Part shown: piece by piece, positions 38,601 through 50,699 of the stretch
Layout of the letters: the number at the start of each line of letters is the position of its first letter
Position numbering within the stretch: the first letter of the stretch is position 1
Origin: Prostheceraeus crozeri
Lineage: Eukaryota > Platyhelminthes > Polycladida > Euryleptidae
DNA: 64,000 nucleotides
Direction: 5' to 3'
Assembly: GCA_907163375.1 (NCBI GenBank)
Contig: CAJQUW010011560.1
Span: 1 to 64,000, forward strand
Program-made: the position numbers and the translations under genes
The notes under the pieces: model-generated
Databases searched by the model: none
The model's input: the letters and a program-made list of their open reading frames with translations, nothing else
Told to the model about the DNA's origin: nothing

Positions 38601-39338
38601 GTTGATGCATCGAATCGATTCTAGCAGTGACTTAAGTTTTGGTAAGTACGGACTACGCATTTGGTTATTTGAAAGAATATTATTAATGCAGAAAAATTTT
38701 CCTCTAAAGAAAAAATAGTTAAATTGCTTGAGCTGAGCGCTGGGAGTGACTTGAAACGAAATCTATCCAGTACAGGTTATGTATACATGTCCATTGATTA
38801 TTATTAGCTCACTACTCATACTTCTGTTAATTAAACTATCCGAAATATCGGTTTCAAATTTATATGGTCTGAGAATGATGTCTTCAGCGTGATTTTAGGT
38901 ACCGATCACGACTTTGAAAGAGATTATCTCAGTCGTCGACACATCAGCAATATGTGGTATTTTTTTAGAAGAATATCAGAATATCAGAACGTATATTTTT
39001 CCAAAGAAAATACGTTAGGTGATGCAATGTACAGTGAAAAGATGAATGATACAATGAAAAGTGGAAAACGAGATGATGAGGCACGATGATACGGTGATAC
39101 AAAATGATATTTACAAATGATAGAATAATGATAAATGGTCATTAAATATTGAAAACACTGGAAGGAGAGGACAGTCAATGGTGCATATGCAATTCAATGG
39201 TTACTATATCATCATAAATCAATGGAGTATAATACAGTTATTATATCAAGTAATAACCGGAATTAATATATTAAAAACTCTTATTATTTTACGAAATCCC
39301 AACATGATTTATGTTAATTTATTTAATCATACATATTA

Positions 39339-39503
39339 CGAGGTCCGGAACAGAATATTTATTATGTAAGGCATTCATGCAATCGAGTAACGTATACAAC
39401 ATGAATCAAATCAATAAATTGTTATGTAAATGATCTCACCTGTAAAGGAGCGTATATTGTTAAACACTAGTTGATAAAGTTGATAAAATTGTTCCGGACC
39501 TCG
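39339..39503. mobile_element. 165-bp MITE with 14-bp terminal inverted repeats
   Basis: CGAGGTCCGGAACA (39339-39352) and its exact complement TGTTCCGGACCTCG (39490-39503) bound non-coding A/T-rich DNA. No clear target duplication is seen, so the family is unassigned. Confidence 0.6.
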
Positions 39504-40579
39504 CATGAACTAGATTTCGTAAATTAGACTGAGATTTCTAATGCGATGTCTCGCTCTTTGTGGCATGTAGGTAAGTAGCATTCACTTAATCAATCACTGT
39601 TCCAACCGGATTTCTGTGATTGCAAATAGCGTTTGCTCTGACGTCATTTGCAGCTTTGATGTATTTACTTAATTTTGTAACGCTTCCTATATTTAGTTTT
39701 TGTAGCATACCATAGAAATCTAGCTTTGAAACATTAATAAGAAATGGTGTGTAACGTGATCTGATATCTCCGTAAACTGAACACTCAAAAAAAGAAATGA
39801 AATACAGTTTCTATTTCTCTGTCATTGCACAAACAACATAATTATTCTTTATTCATATTCTAACCTATTTCTATAACTTCCTGTTCTTATCGCCAAATTA
39901 TGATTTCCACACGTCATTTTCAACAATGGTGCGATATCTTTATGTGGTAAATTAAGAGTCAGATAATGCTTCATGGAGCAATCAAATAGTGCTGATTCCA
40001 AATAATCAGTTCCAGTTCTGCTTCTTTTATCATCGTTTTTCCATTCGGCTCTAAAATATTCAGTCAACCTGGTCTTAACAGTATTCTTACATTGTCTGAC
40101 AGTAATGTATAAAGTTAGAAGACACACTTTTATGAAATCTATTAATATTCAATGAAAGATGCAAACATCTTAAATGTCTTTCATAAGTAGTGTTAAAAAG
40201 TATCAAAGTTGTTTGTTCATCATTGTCTTCATCAGATAGAACAATGTCCGTAGATAATGGAATGTATATTTCCGAAGAATATAAAGATGAGTTCTGTAAC
40301 TATATCTGAAGGTAGACGTACCGGTTTTGACATTCGGGGACCACTTCTACCTCGATTTTCGGCTATCAAATGTCAAACATCGTCTATAGTGAAGATCAAA
40401 TGGATCAGAGGGAAAATCAGACGTAATGATAATTGACATTGAAATCCGACTGTTCGCTCTGTTTAGGTCAGACGAACTAAAATGGACAACAACTGCTTGT
40501 TGATACTCATTTCAGCCCTTCGGTAAGGCGCCAACTGTTAAATCTCAAGTAGAATTTGATTTGTGAAACATGAAGTGAA

Positions 40580-40580
<1 letters not shown>
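39504..40580. other. Host intergenic DNA
   Basis: No convincing gene. Short chance frames only. Confidence 0.4.

Positions 40581-40581
<1 letters not shown>

Positions 40582-40618
<37 letters not shown>
40582..40618. repeat. (TA)n microsatellite
   Basis: About 18 TA units at one edge of a Penelope-like region. A matching (TA)n stands at 41955-41989 at its other edge. Confidence 0.95.
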
Positions 40619-40621
<3 letters not shown>

Positions 40622-40665
40622 AAGATAAGGAGCCCAAACTTTTTGTGCAGGAAAAGACGACCATG

Positions 40666-40710
40666 TTGTCAATCGATTTCGAGTTTATTAAAAACTCATC
40701 TTCAGGACAA
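40666..40710 (-). ncRNA. Minimal hammerhead ribozyme of Penelope type
   Basis: On the minus strand: stem I TTGTC pairing with GACAA, core CTGAAGA (fits CUGANGA), stem II GAGTTT/AAACTC, then GAAA, a very short stem III around TCGA and U at the cleavage site. Minimal hammerheads with tiny stem III are known from Penelope-like elements. It lies downstream of the GIY-YIG fragment, as expected. Confidence 0.6.
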
Positions 40711-41226
40711 TACAATCAGAGGAAACAAAGGGCTATATACAAACTGCATGGTCACAACACAACTCACTTAAAACAGTTGGAAAAAAAGCTAAAATTAGAA
40801 CATGTGCAGCGGAATTGATGAACAGTTCTCATTAATTAGGTGGGCACTGGTTGATTTGATGCACAGTGTTTCAGCGATGCGAGTGTGAGCTGTTTTAAAG
40901 ATGACCTTGAAGTCCATTAAGCTTGCCTCATGCGGGTGGTGGGTGATTTCAGTTGGCGTGGGCTTGCCTTTCAAATGTTCTGTCACTCTCGTAGACAGAT
41001 GTCTCCGTGTCTCACATATGTTCAGAACAAATGTTCAGATAGAGCCCGACCGGTCTCTGCCTGGCTTGCAGGCTTATCAAGGGCTAAATGAATGTATTCA
41101 AAATCAAAATACATCGTAGTTCAGTAATCATAGAACTAGATAACTCAATAATAAACATGATAATGAAAAGAAAAATATCCATGCTTGCACACTGTCATCA
41201 CTGTGATAGAAAAATGAGATATCTTA

Positions 41227-41544
41227 TCAAGTCGATGTGCCTATATCCCTATTCAATGACGGTCTTATTAGTTTAATACACATCTGTTCTTTATTTTCTC
41301 GATACAATCTATCGCACTCAGCTGGTGATTGAAGAAGGGGAATGACATTAAAAGAAGGATTGAAGTTCTTCGCACACTCATAGATATGCTTGCTGACATA
41401 GAGCATTCTGTATCGGGATAAATTTATTTGTTCTCGATGAACTCGGATCCTCGAACGCAAAGCGTCACCGGTTTGACCCACATATAGTTGTTCGCATCCT
41501 CGACATCGCAAAGCATATACAGTACAATATTCTTGGAGGAGCAA
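41227..41544 (-). CDS. GIY-YIG endonuclease fragment of a Penelope-like element
   Basis: About 105 residues. Signature: VYALRCRGCEQLYVGQTGDA followed by LRSRIRVHREQI, then HIYECAKNFNPSFNVIPLL and CIKLIRPSLNRD. The family protein is a reverse transcriptase with this endonuclease at its C-terminus, which cuts target DNA. Only the endonuclease end and a little upstream (to ~41800) remain. Confidence 0.75.
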   Translation of the reverse strand: MLLQEYCTVYALRCRGCEQLYVGQTGDALRSRIRVHREQINLSRYRMLYVSKHIYECAKNFNPSFNVIPLLQSPAECDRLYRENKEQMCIKLIRPSLNRDIGTST

Positions 41545-41950
41545 TTGAAATTTGATTTCAGAAAAGTTTTGTCAACATTGTCAATTTTATAGTTTAGTTC
41601 TCTCCCGGTTATTAAATGCTGACAACAGTAACACCTTTTGTCATTACATTTTGAAGCCCCAGATATGATAAATCGTCTATTTTTCCGCAGTAATTGAAGA
41701 AGGGAAGGTGGTTGCCGGTATGAGGCTCTTAATTTCGAATTCCTAAATTTCTCCGTTAATTGTAGTGTTGCAAATACTGGGGTTACGATGTGTTGAAAAA
41801 CTTTTGGGATTGTTAGGGCCTACGATGTATTTTGATTTTGAATACATTCATTTAGCCCTTGATAAGCCTGCAAGCCAGGCAGAGACCGGTCAGGCTCTAT
41901 CTGAACATTTGTTGGTTTTTCCTTTTGCTTTCTACGTGTGATTTAATTTC

Positions 41951-41954
<4 letters not shown>

Positions 41955-41989
<35 letters not shown>
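41955..41989. repeat. (TA)n microsatellite
   Basis: About 17 TA units at the second edge of the Penelope-like region. Confidence 0.95.
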
Positions 41990-41993
<4 letters not shown>

Positions 41994-42257
41994 ACTTAAT
42001 ACTCACATTTGAGAAAAATAATGAATGATAAAATAATAAAGCGAGTGTGAATCCTTCCAGAGTACACTTTCAAGGCACCGGTACCATTTGTTGTCAACTA
42101 ATGGAAGTTACTATCGTTTGGGTGCTGTTGTCATGTTCCAGTCCTTTGTGCAAAAAAATTGTAGGGTGACAGATTTCTTAGCATCATTCTGTTCGGTTTT
42201 AATTTGACACGGTCACGTATTTATACACTAGATGTATGGCCAACAGTGTAGATCACT

Positions 42258-43115
42258 CAAGGTTGGGTCTTGGGTTTACTCTTGGGTTTTGGGTAGTCTT
42301 GGGTACCCCTTGTGAATTTAATCCATTAAGCTAGATGTAATGCACATTGTGTTAGACAGAATTTTGTATATATCATTTTGCGTGAAATAAATACAAATAA
42401 TACACGAAAAATGCAATGTATTAAACCAATACCTGCATAACGCTTATGCTGTTAAATTGGTAGCCTACAACAATTCGTAGATAACTTGCTTCATATAGCC
42501 TCTTGCCTTGAAAGTTAAAAACTTCGGCTACTATTAGGCGACATGTATTAGAAATAGAATGATATCGGCATCATTTAATGCAGTGATATTCTTTGATGAT
42601 TGCTTCTTACGATTAGTAAAGATATCGCTATATCTACATTTGTGCTATTTTCATCTTATACGAGGCCTATGTTATGTGTGTTTCGTTCCTCGATCAGATA
42701 TGTTGTAAGGAATGTAGCTTAGTCATGCACGTTGTTCTAATTAGGAAAGTATTAGGCTGAAGACGTAAACAGGGTTGATGATGTTAAGCCCAGAGATAAC
42801 CTATGCCGATAATTAAAACTTTTAGCTGAATATTAATATGGCCTCAATTCCGCAATAACAAATTCATGTAATGAATAGCTATTCATAACAATAAATAGCA
42901 ATTAATATGAACATTAGATACATATTAATTGGATAGCAATATGTACAATATGGCATGATTCAAAATATTTTCATGCAATTTGAAATCTCAATCAGAATTC
43001 CAAACATGTTCTCGAAATTGTTGTTCCACTTCATTAGAGATCAGATCAGATGGGGGTACCCCAAGATTTAATCTTGGGCTTGGGGTACCCAAGTCCAAGT
43101 TTGGACCCAACCTTG
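42258..43115. mobile_element. Non-coding MITE with CAAGGTTGGGTC ends
   Basis: CAAGGTTGGGTC (42258-42269) is mirrored by GACCCAACCTTG (43104-43115). Both ends continue into runs of CTTGGG and GGGTACCC. A nearby shared ATCACT flank is only a partial target duplication. No transposase. Confidence 0.6.
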
Positions 43116-43740
43116 TATCACTGTGTAACAGCACTATGCTGAAAATCCAATGTCAGGTGAGAAATCAATTGCCTCTTACAGAGGATCACAGAAACATAGG
43201 CTTTCGATACTACTAAGATGATCTTGTCATTTGAGTGCTTTTGGTGAGACAAGTTTTATCAAGTCCATTTTGTATCAGGACTATTTTGACTTGATACCGC
43301 TATAGAATCAAAAGTTTTGTCTCAGATGAGAGATATGATGGAACATGAAAAGCATACATCTTAATGACTACTGCAAGCTCAAGAATGCGAATATCATAGA
43401 TCCCAGACAAAGCTTCAATAACGTGTTCGAAGTCGGATTCCCAGAGAACTATCAGTCTGGCCCGTGTTGAGTCATATTAAAGACTGCTACATCAAAATAT
43501 TCTGGTCTTAGTTTGAATTGTTTGTCAAAATGGATTTTAGTCTCTTTTCATTTAGGCTACTATTTTGGACTCACTTATTCAGATTTGTACCATAAACCAA
43601 ATCGTAAATACAATTCCACTCAAATATCAATTGAGCATATTAATGGAAATTTCAAGAATATTTCCGATTCAGCAGTCCATACCTTATCCATGGTTCTTCC
43701 TAGGGAGGGCATGGTAGATGCAATTGTCCCTCAATTTTAG

Positions 43741-44806
43741 TAGGGTGCGGCGATTTAAATCGATCGGGAAAAAAATCGATCGGAATTGAAAAATCGAAAA
43801 TCGATCGGTAATCAAAAGAGATCGCGATTTTCAGTTCGATTTTTTCGTTTTGATAAATAAATGCTACATTTCCCAATTCAGGTCAATACAGGTATGGGAA
43901 GTGGTCAAACCCAATTCATTTCATGTACACGAGAACGATTTCTTAATTGAAATTATCTGTGATTCCTCCCAGCTAGCTACATGTAGGATGGTTACTTGAT
44001 CATCAAAACAACCAATTCTGTTGGTCGCTTCTGCGATCGATCCACGATTTCTACGTATTCTCTCTTTCACACAAGCTGATGTTGCGAAGAACATTATCGT
44101 CGCGCGTATTGTCGACTTCATGCAGAAAGAATCTCACACAGAAGAGAAGGTGATTACTGCAGGAGTGAGCCAAGAAAAGTCTGATGAGAAACGACAATGT
44201 GTTTCCTTGTGGTCGCAGATGAAAATTAGATCTCCGGTGGAATCAGATAGCAAAAACATCAAAGACCGAGCTATGATAGAGTGGCAGCGATATGTCGAAT
44301 TGGTGAAGCAAACAAATCCTGCACCCGACCACAAGAAATTTGACGTTCTTGCCTTCTGGAAGAATCAACTGCAGAATCTTCCAAATTTGGCCAGGATTGC
44401 CCGACAATTCTAGTGTATTCCAGCAACAAACACGGCTTCGGAAAAACTAGGAAGTGTAACGGGCAACACCATAACGCCCAGTCGTGCAAATTTGAGTGGC
44501 TTGCGCGCACGACAACTGATCAAAATCAGACGCAACAGTAAAGTTTTGAATGAGTAGGGGGTAATGCGTTTTTCTAATTAGACTTCACAATATGCTTTCA
44601 TATGATTCAGTATTGGCCGATATTTTGAGACGTTTGTCATACATGTATCGCCCACTTACACGTAATTAGAAAATAAAGCTCAGACTGTTTTGAAATGATT
44701 TCTTTTTTGGTTTACAAAAAAATCGAAATCGGAAAAAAATCGAAATTTTTCTGAAAAATCGAAATTAAATCGATCGTTGGGGAAAATAAAACATCGCCGC
44801 ACCCTA
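43741..44806. mobile_element. Internally deleted hAT transposon
   Basis: Ends TAGGGTGCGGCGAT and ATCGCCGCACCCTA are perfect mirror images. The 8-bp duplication AATTTTAG flanks it (43733-43740 and 44807-44814). The subterminal zones are dense in ATCGATCGG and AAAAATCGAAA. 1,066 bp with only the C-terminal part of the transposase left. Confidence 0.9.
44021..44560 (+). pseudogene. hAT transposase C-terminal remnant
   Basis: MVASAIDPRFLRIL matches the ALDPRFK region, FDVLAFWKNQLQNLPNLARI the dimerisation-domain entry, and after a stop at 44411 the frame continues IPATNTASEKLGSVTGNT, the classic hAT signature (IPATSxPSERxFSxAGNxxT). So the C-terminal dimerisation domain is present with one stop inside it. 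The N-terminal BED and catalytic parts are missing. Confidence 0.75.
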
Positions 44807-44814
44807 AATTTTAG

Positions 44815-46287
44815 TGTTCACCGGGTCGATGCCCGAATCTCTCAATTAGTCCAGTCAAAGTCGGTAGTACTGATAATGAAAAAAATCTTATGTTGTCTGT
44901 TACCCGAACACCTTGGCCAAAACAAATTTATGAAACCTATTTTTATCTGCGCGTAATTACGTGTCTGGCTCATTATTCTCATTCCGTTTGATGAATATAT
45001 CTCAAATAAAGATAGGATCTGTGTACAGTATGCTGAAATAGATTTCAACAAGTAGCGATTTCAATAATCCAGAAAAACTGAAGATCCTGGTTAAGACAGC
45101 TATAGATAAATATTTGATAAGACATTGCTCTATACAATCAGACAATGAGAAGGTGAGTTGCGTTGAAGGACAGCATGAATTGTACATTTTTAATCCGGTA
45201 GGAAGGCTTGAGGAAGACTTGTTGATAAATCTTTAAGATAATTGAAACGTGTTTCTTGTCATTAGCTGTCAAGTTCTACCATTCTGATCGCGCAACAGTG
45301 GTTGATAGATACTATTCCTTCTAGAAATCAAAGTTTGTTCTGATTTATAGCTGCAATCCAATAAGATAGATCAATTTTAAACATAGTATCTGACTATCAG
45401 TCCATTGGGGCAATAATGAGGATTGAAATTTGTAAATTTGTCGGCAGAGTTATATGAGTGAAATTGACGCACTAAATAACTGACTCCTGTATTTTAGCTA
45501 TTGTTTATTCTAATGTGTAGCATACTATTATGACAGTGCATGTTTCTGAATGATCACACATGAAATTTTACTTGCCACATGGTACACGTGATTAGAAAGA
45601 AAATAAGTTTTTTAGTATGAGTAGGAATGATAAGTGGAAATGAACATGCACTTCATTTCAGTACATGTAAAAATCCTTTTCTGAATTATAATGGTTGTAC
45701 ATCCTCCTGGTTATTCACAAGTTGCTGTACCGGTATTATGCTGCATTGTTGTTATTGCAAATTGCTGCATATTATAAAAATTAAATGGAGTATTGCCTTC
45801 CTAGAAATTTTCCTAAATTTGTAGTTTGATAAATTGCACTAACTCAGGCAGAACTACATGTATACATGCAGAATTATAGTTGAATTGTTGCCACTGTCAG
45901 CTGGGCAATGTCAATGCGTCTCAATAAAATAATGGGAAGGCATCAAAAATGTATTCTTGACTACGATATGCAGAAAGATACAGAAGTTTGCATAATATTC
46001 TAAGCATTTGGCTCATTTAAATCTGAGCACGCATGTCAAATATGATGAAATCCATGAACACTCAGATCAATGATTAGAAGATGTAGATTGCTTTTTAAAC
46101 AAATTTTGCAAGAAAAGTAAATGTAGCAGTGTGGCTTAGAAATTTCTATCTCTCTACATTTTAATAAATATATTCTAATAGAGTTAGAAAAGCAACAAAA
46201 TTAATTTTTGTTTACCATTTTATTCCAACTTTCCGGATGAAAACCCATTCATGTCAAGGGAAAAATAAAATCATAATCATCATATAT
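44815..46287. other. Host intergenic DNA
   Basis: No gene or repeat family recognised. Confidence 0.4.
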
Positions 46288-48085
46288 CAGGGTGTTTCAG
46301 AAATGCTGGGCACAACTTGATGAATCATAATTCCCATTTATGCAGCCATTCGAACGAGGTCCATTTGAATCTATAGAAGTAGGAGTCACACTATGTCTAT
46401 GCAAAAGTGAGGGACTCCGCCTCCATTAGAATTCGCTGCTAATTTGCTCAGACACTCAGCAAATATGACTGTTCATAGTTTTGCATTTTATACCGCTGTT
46501 TTAGTTGATTTTGAGCTATGGTTATGTTAGATAGGCTATTCATTCCATAATCAATTTCAATACTTGAATTGAATACTTGACCTCAAATCACAGTAAGTTT
46601 ACAAGCATACTCAATTTCTATGATTTCAAATGTTAATACATTGTTTTCCGCATAAATTCAAACTGATATTCGTTCACTGATATATCGATTTCTTCATTTT
46701 GCACTGTTAGTAAGTAAGAGTTTTAAAATACTCGCGTTATGGCTGAAGATGACAGACTTGAGCAGAAGATTAAGGCTGTACGTTTATATTCTCTTTCTCA
46801 AAATGCTGTTGAGGTTGAAAGACAACTTTTACGTCAATATGGAGAGAATGCAATCGATCGTAGAACGATTGGACGCATCAATAAACAGTTTGATAAAACT
46901 GGTAGTGTTCAACCGAAAAAGCCTACCGGTAGACCACGGTCTATAACGACCGATGAAAACAAGGCATTGTTGTTTGAGCTGCTTGTTGACAATGGTGCCG
47001 AGCCTATGTCAAGCCGGAAATTGTCAAATGCCTGTCATCTAAGCCATTCGTCCACTTACAGACTTCTCAAGGAACTGAAGTGCAAGCCGTATATTCCACC
47101 CTTGATAAATGAATTGTCTGAAGAAGACGACTTTGATCGCAGAGTTGAAACTTTCGACATCTTACTGGGTATGATGGATAGAGATCCCGAGTTCGCGAAT
47201 AACATCTTATGGTCTGATGAAGCACAATTCAAACTTTCTGGAACAGTCAATCCACACTACTGTGTAATCTGGTCGACACAAAACCCTCAGTGCACTGTTG
47301 AAAGTAATGGTCAGGCCCCAGGCGTAATGGTATGGTGTGGTATTCGTTCGAGTGGAATAGTTGGTCCTGTATTCATCGATGGAAATCTCAACGGTGAGAA
47401 ATATCTTGACTTGCTTCGTGAACATGTCTTCTCCATCATTGATGACAATATGTGGTTCATGCAAGATGGTTGTCCGGCACATTACGCCACATCAGTCAGG
47501 AGACACCTGGACCAGCACTTTAAAGAAAGATGGATTGGTCGTCGAGGTCATGTGGAGTGGGCCCCACGTTCTCCGGACCTTACACCTTGTAATTTTTTTT
47601 ATGTGGCTTCCTCAAAAATAGAGTTTTTGCACGTCGACCTAGGAGTCTTCCAGACTTAAGGAGCTTCATCATCGAAGAAGTTCACAACATAGCTCCAGAA
47701 CTGTGTCATAAAGTTTGTCAGTCCGTTTCTTCCCGATTTCGAGCGTGCATTGCCAAGGCCAACAGTTTGAACATGATCGATAACTTGTACTTTGACTATG
47801 CTCTCATTGTTTTCTTGTTAAATGTCTATTATTTGCTTATACAAGTACCTTTATGTAAGAAAAAAGGCTTTTTCATTTCCCGATTTAGTGGTTAAAATGA
47901 TAGTAGCCCTAATTATATAAGTTTACTAAGATCTGCAGGTGTACATGAATACATCGGCTATATAACATGTTTACATCAATATGAAGTTTTGCGACTGTCA
48001 GGGCACTTTTATGATGTTAAATATAGATAAAGATCATGATATAAAAATTTTTATGCAAAGTGCCCAGGATTTCTGAAACATCCTG
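46288..48085 (+). mobile_element. Tc1/mariner-superfamily transposon
   Basis: The left end CAGGGTGTTTCAGAAATGCT and the mirrored right end GGATTTCTGAAACATCCTG (to 48085) form imperfect inverted repeats of about 27 bp. TA follows the right end. It carries one transposase gene. Confidence 0.8.
46739..47820 (+). pseudogene. Mariner-superfamily transposase, frameshifted
   Basis: An open frame from 46739 to 47659 encodes an N-terminal helix-turn-helix region, a GRPR motif (~residue 64) and the catalytic block: ILWSDEAQF, WFMQDGCPAHY and RSPDLTPCNFF. By my count 36 residues lie between the second and third aspartates (DD36D), unlike classical mariner DD34D. A T-run at about 47591-47600 shifts the frame: after NFF the other frame continues with LPDLRSFIIEEVHNIAPE and KVCQSVSSRFRACI, the usual C-terminus. 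So it is one frameshift from complete and recently active. Confidence 0.8.
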
Positions 48086-48112
48086 TATATATATACATAT
48101 ACATATACACAT

Positions 48113-48143
<31 letters not shown>

Positions 48144-48145
48144 TG
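48086..48145. repeat. TA/CA microsatellite
   Basis: TATACATA and ACACATAC units run directly on from the mariner end. Confidence 0.9.
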
Positions 48146-48625
48146 TGGATTACCATTCATTCGTACGCTTTGCGGTCTCTTGTCTTTATGGGTTCATAGA
48201 GCACCTATTTTCTCCTACAATGAAATCAAAAAACATCAATGTTTGAGAACCACTAGAAATGACATGCCCGTCGGTGGCTAGACTAAAATGATGGGTGTAT
48301 CTCAGATATCCAAAAACTGACCGTGAACTTTGCTGGAGTAGAATAAAATATGGACTGAAAATCAGTAAATGAAGACCAAAACTAGAAAGAACCACGAGGC
48401 ATCAAGATAGTAGTGGATCTTGCTTTGGCTCTTTCATAGTTATCAATATTGACTCTTCTATTTCACGATCGCGTTTAGTATTATGGTGTCAGCATGATAT
48501 GATCATTTGATGTTAGCGAATGCATATATAATCAAGTTTAGTGCTTTTATGTGTGAATTTTGATTGAGCCGCGCGAAACATGCTGTTTGCAACAATCAAC
48601 ACATGCTTATATATGTTCTTACGTA

Positions 48626-49325
48626 CAGTGTTTTCCGGATAATTCGTCACCCTTCGGGCCATACAAAAAATGGCGAATTAACAGTATAAATATATTTCCG
48701 CAATCAGTATCTTCAAAACTCGTGTATTTGTGTATCATGTATTCGTAAACTGATTCTTTCCTATTTGTCAAAGCAAATTATCTCTACAGTCCTAATATCT
48801 ATTGACGGGTAAACGACCCATTCTGTAAATACAAGATGAATGATCAAGATGGGTCCGGCTACACCTGAGCCTTGTAATGAGCTCTACACAAAAATTAAAT
48901 TATCAAAGGCACTATCTGAAATTTCTCTTTACGTTTCTTTTGGATAAAGCATCAGTAAATTGTTGCAATTATTAATTCTTTATGCCACAGTGTTAATACA
49001 ATCATTGCAGTATCGATCTTTGTGTGTTCCAAGCAAATGTTTTGCTACAAATGTTGAATTTGTCTGCCTGTCTCTTCTACCAAAACTCTTTACAGACGTC
49101 AACTAACGGGAGAGTTTTGTAATAGCACTAAAATGGGAATGCGTGTGATTTTCAGGTTTCTTGACGAATTAAGCTTAACGATTACTCTGAAAATTTGTGA
49201 ATTGGGTATGGAAAAATGACGACTTACGAATTAAAGGTTACGAATTTTCCGTAAGTTTTACAGTGTGAAACATATGAAACATATTCGAGGAATAGGAAAT
49301 GTGGCGAATTATCCCGAAAACACTG
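48626..49325. mobile_element. 700-bp MITE, TA target, CAGTG ends
   Basis: CAGTGTTTTCCGGATAATTC (48626) is mirrored by CGAATTATCCCGAAAACACTG (ending 49325, one mismatch), with TA on both sides (48624-48625 and 49326-49327). CAGTG ends and TA duplications fit pogo/Tigger-type elements. No transposase. Confidence 0.8.
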
Positions 49326-50699
49326 TATATCATGTTAAGTGCCTTGTGGGCACTGAAGCTGCTATATAGCAAATGTTCTTTTAACAATATCAGAAAATGT
49401 AGAATACATAAAACCAATAGAACTGACTTCTGATTATAGCGCGTCATACAACCGATTTTTATGATTGCAACGTTTAATAAATAAATGATTGCAACGCAGT
49501 CAAGGAATTAATATTGGAAATCCCTACATGCGAATACTGCAGCAGTATTCATATTTTTATGATATTCTATGATAGTCTTGTAATATCATTTTTCAAGAAT
49601 AATGTCACCTTCTAATGTTTCAGTTCTTTTCCCCGGAAGTCATCAAATATTATGTCTGGCAGTAGAATGGGATAATTCTGCGCGACCTTTTTATTCATTT
49701 AATCTAATGTCAATTCTATCAATCGCTGATCCATTCCTTGGGTTGGAGTGTGTTCGGATGATTCGTCTGACATAGGGCAATGTACCGACTGTCGCCGTTT
49801 CCCACGTGGTGGTCTAAGATACGCAGCCATGTTATTTATTAACTGCAGGTAGACACTCTAGTTTCATGATTCAGAGTAGAAGAGTACATTAACATATCAC
49901 AATTATTGTGAAAGACTGTGTTAACTGTTGGGAGGAGTGAATGAAAGTGTGTTGGTTGAATATCTTTCGCATGTGTGATAATGTTAACTTGCTGTGATAC
50001 ATGCACATGTGTGAAGACGAAAATTTTGGTCACCAATTTCGACAGTTATATGTATATTCACGTTAGAGTAGCGCTAGGAGATGACATTATTATTACTCGG
50101 TGGATATCTAGGAAATTTTTTTTCTTTGAAACTGTATTTCGATATCAAAAGGATGCAAACGAAATATTGAAATAGATATTGAGATAAGAAGGGTGGAGAG
50201 ATGGGATGTGAATTTGAAAGGTCAGAGGTCTCTAAAATCGCGCAGCCGTTCAGCAGAGTTGCAGTTAAAAACCCGGGAGTTTATTTTGAACATTTTTAAT
50301 TTCCTTGCAGTTTAAGATCTTATGAATTAGATTTATTATGAAAATTCCATTTCATTTAAGAATGGTGGGTATCGGCAAAGTTGGCTATCCTGACTATACT
50401 TCAAACTATATTGATTTAATCTCTTTTCTCCGGATCCTAAAATATGAAAGGTTTCACCTAATAAGTTCTTTTGTGAATGTGCGTGTACTAGCCATTAGGA
50501 CAACCATATAAGTGTTGGCCTCTTGAAACATAATGTTGATGCCGATAATCACATGTTCCCAAATGACAACATTGAAAGCAGACAGTACTTACCAGAGTTG
50601 AAAGCGGCCGGGTCGGTGGACGGTTCAATCAAAACTGGTCAGGGTTGTCTGCCGGCTCTGTTGCTGACTGGTTAAGGCAGCTAGTCAACTTAGACCGTT

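Larger units (their letters stand above)
40620..41953 (-). mobile_element. Penelope-like element region, two fragments
   Basis: The minus strand carries two GIY-YIG fragments. 40795-41037 has RRHLSTRVTEHLKGK and a LINENC end. 41227-41544 has the full VYALRC ... LYVGQTGDALRSR motif. Arms of 94 bp (41026-41119 and 41820-41913) are inverted copies, as expected of the terminal structures of these retroelements. Both edges abut (TA)n tracts. The reverse transcriptase is missing or too decayed to see, so the region is truncated. Confidence 0.75.

Noticed and set aside
40582-41989. The two (TA)n tracts as the target duplication of one element
   Set aside because: Simple repeats cannot show duplication; they may be preferred targets, so no boundary is claimed from them.
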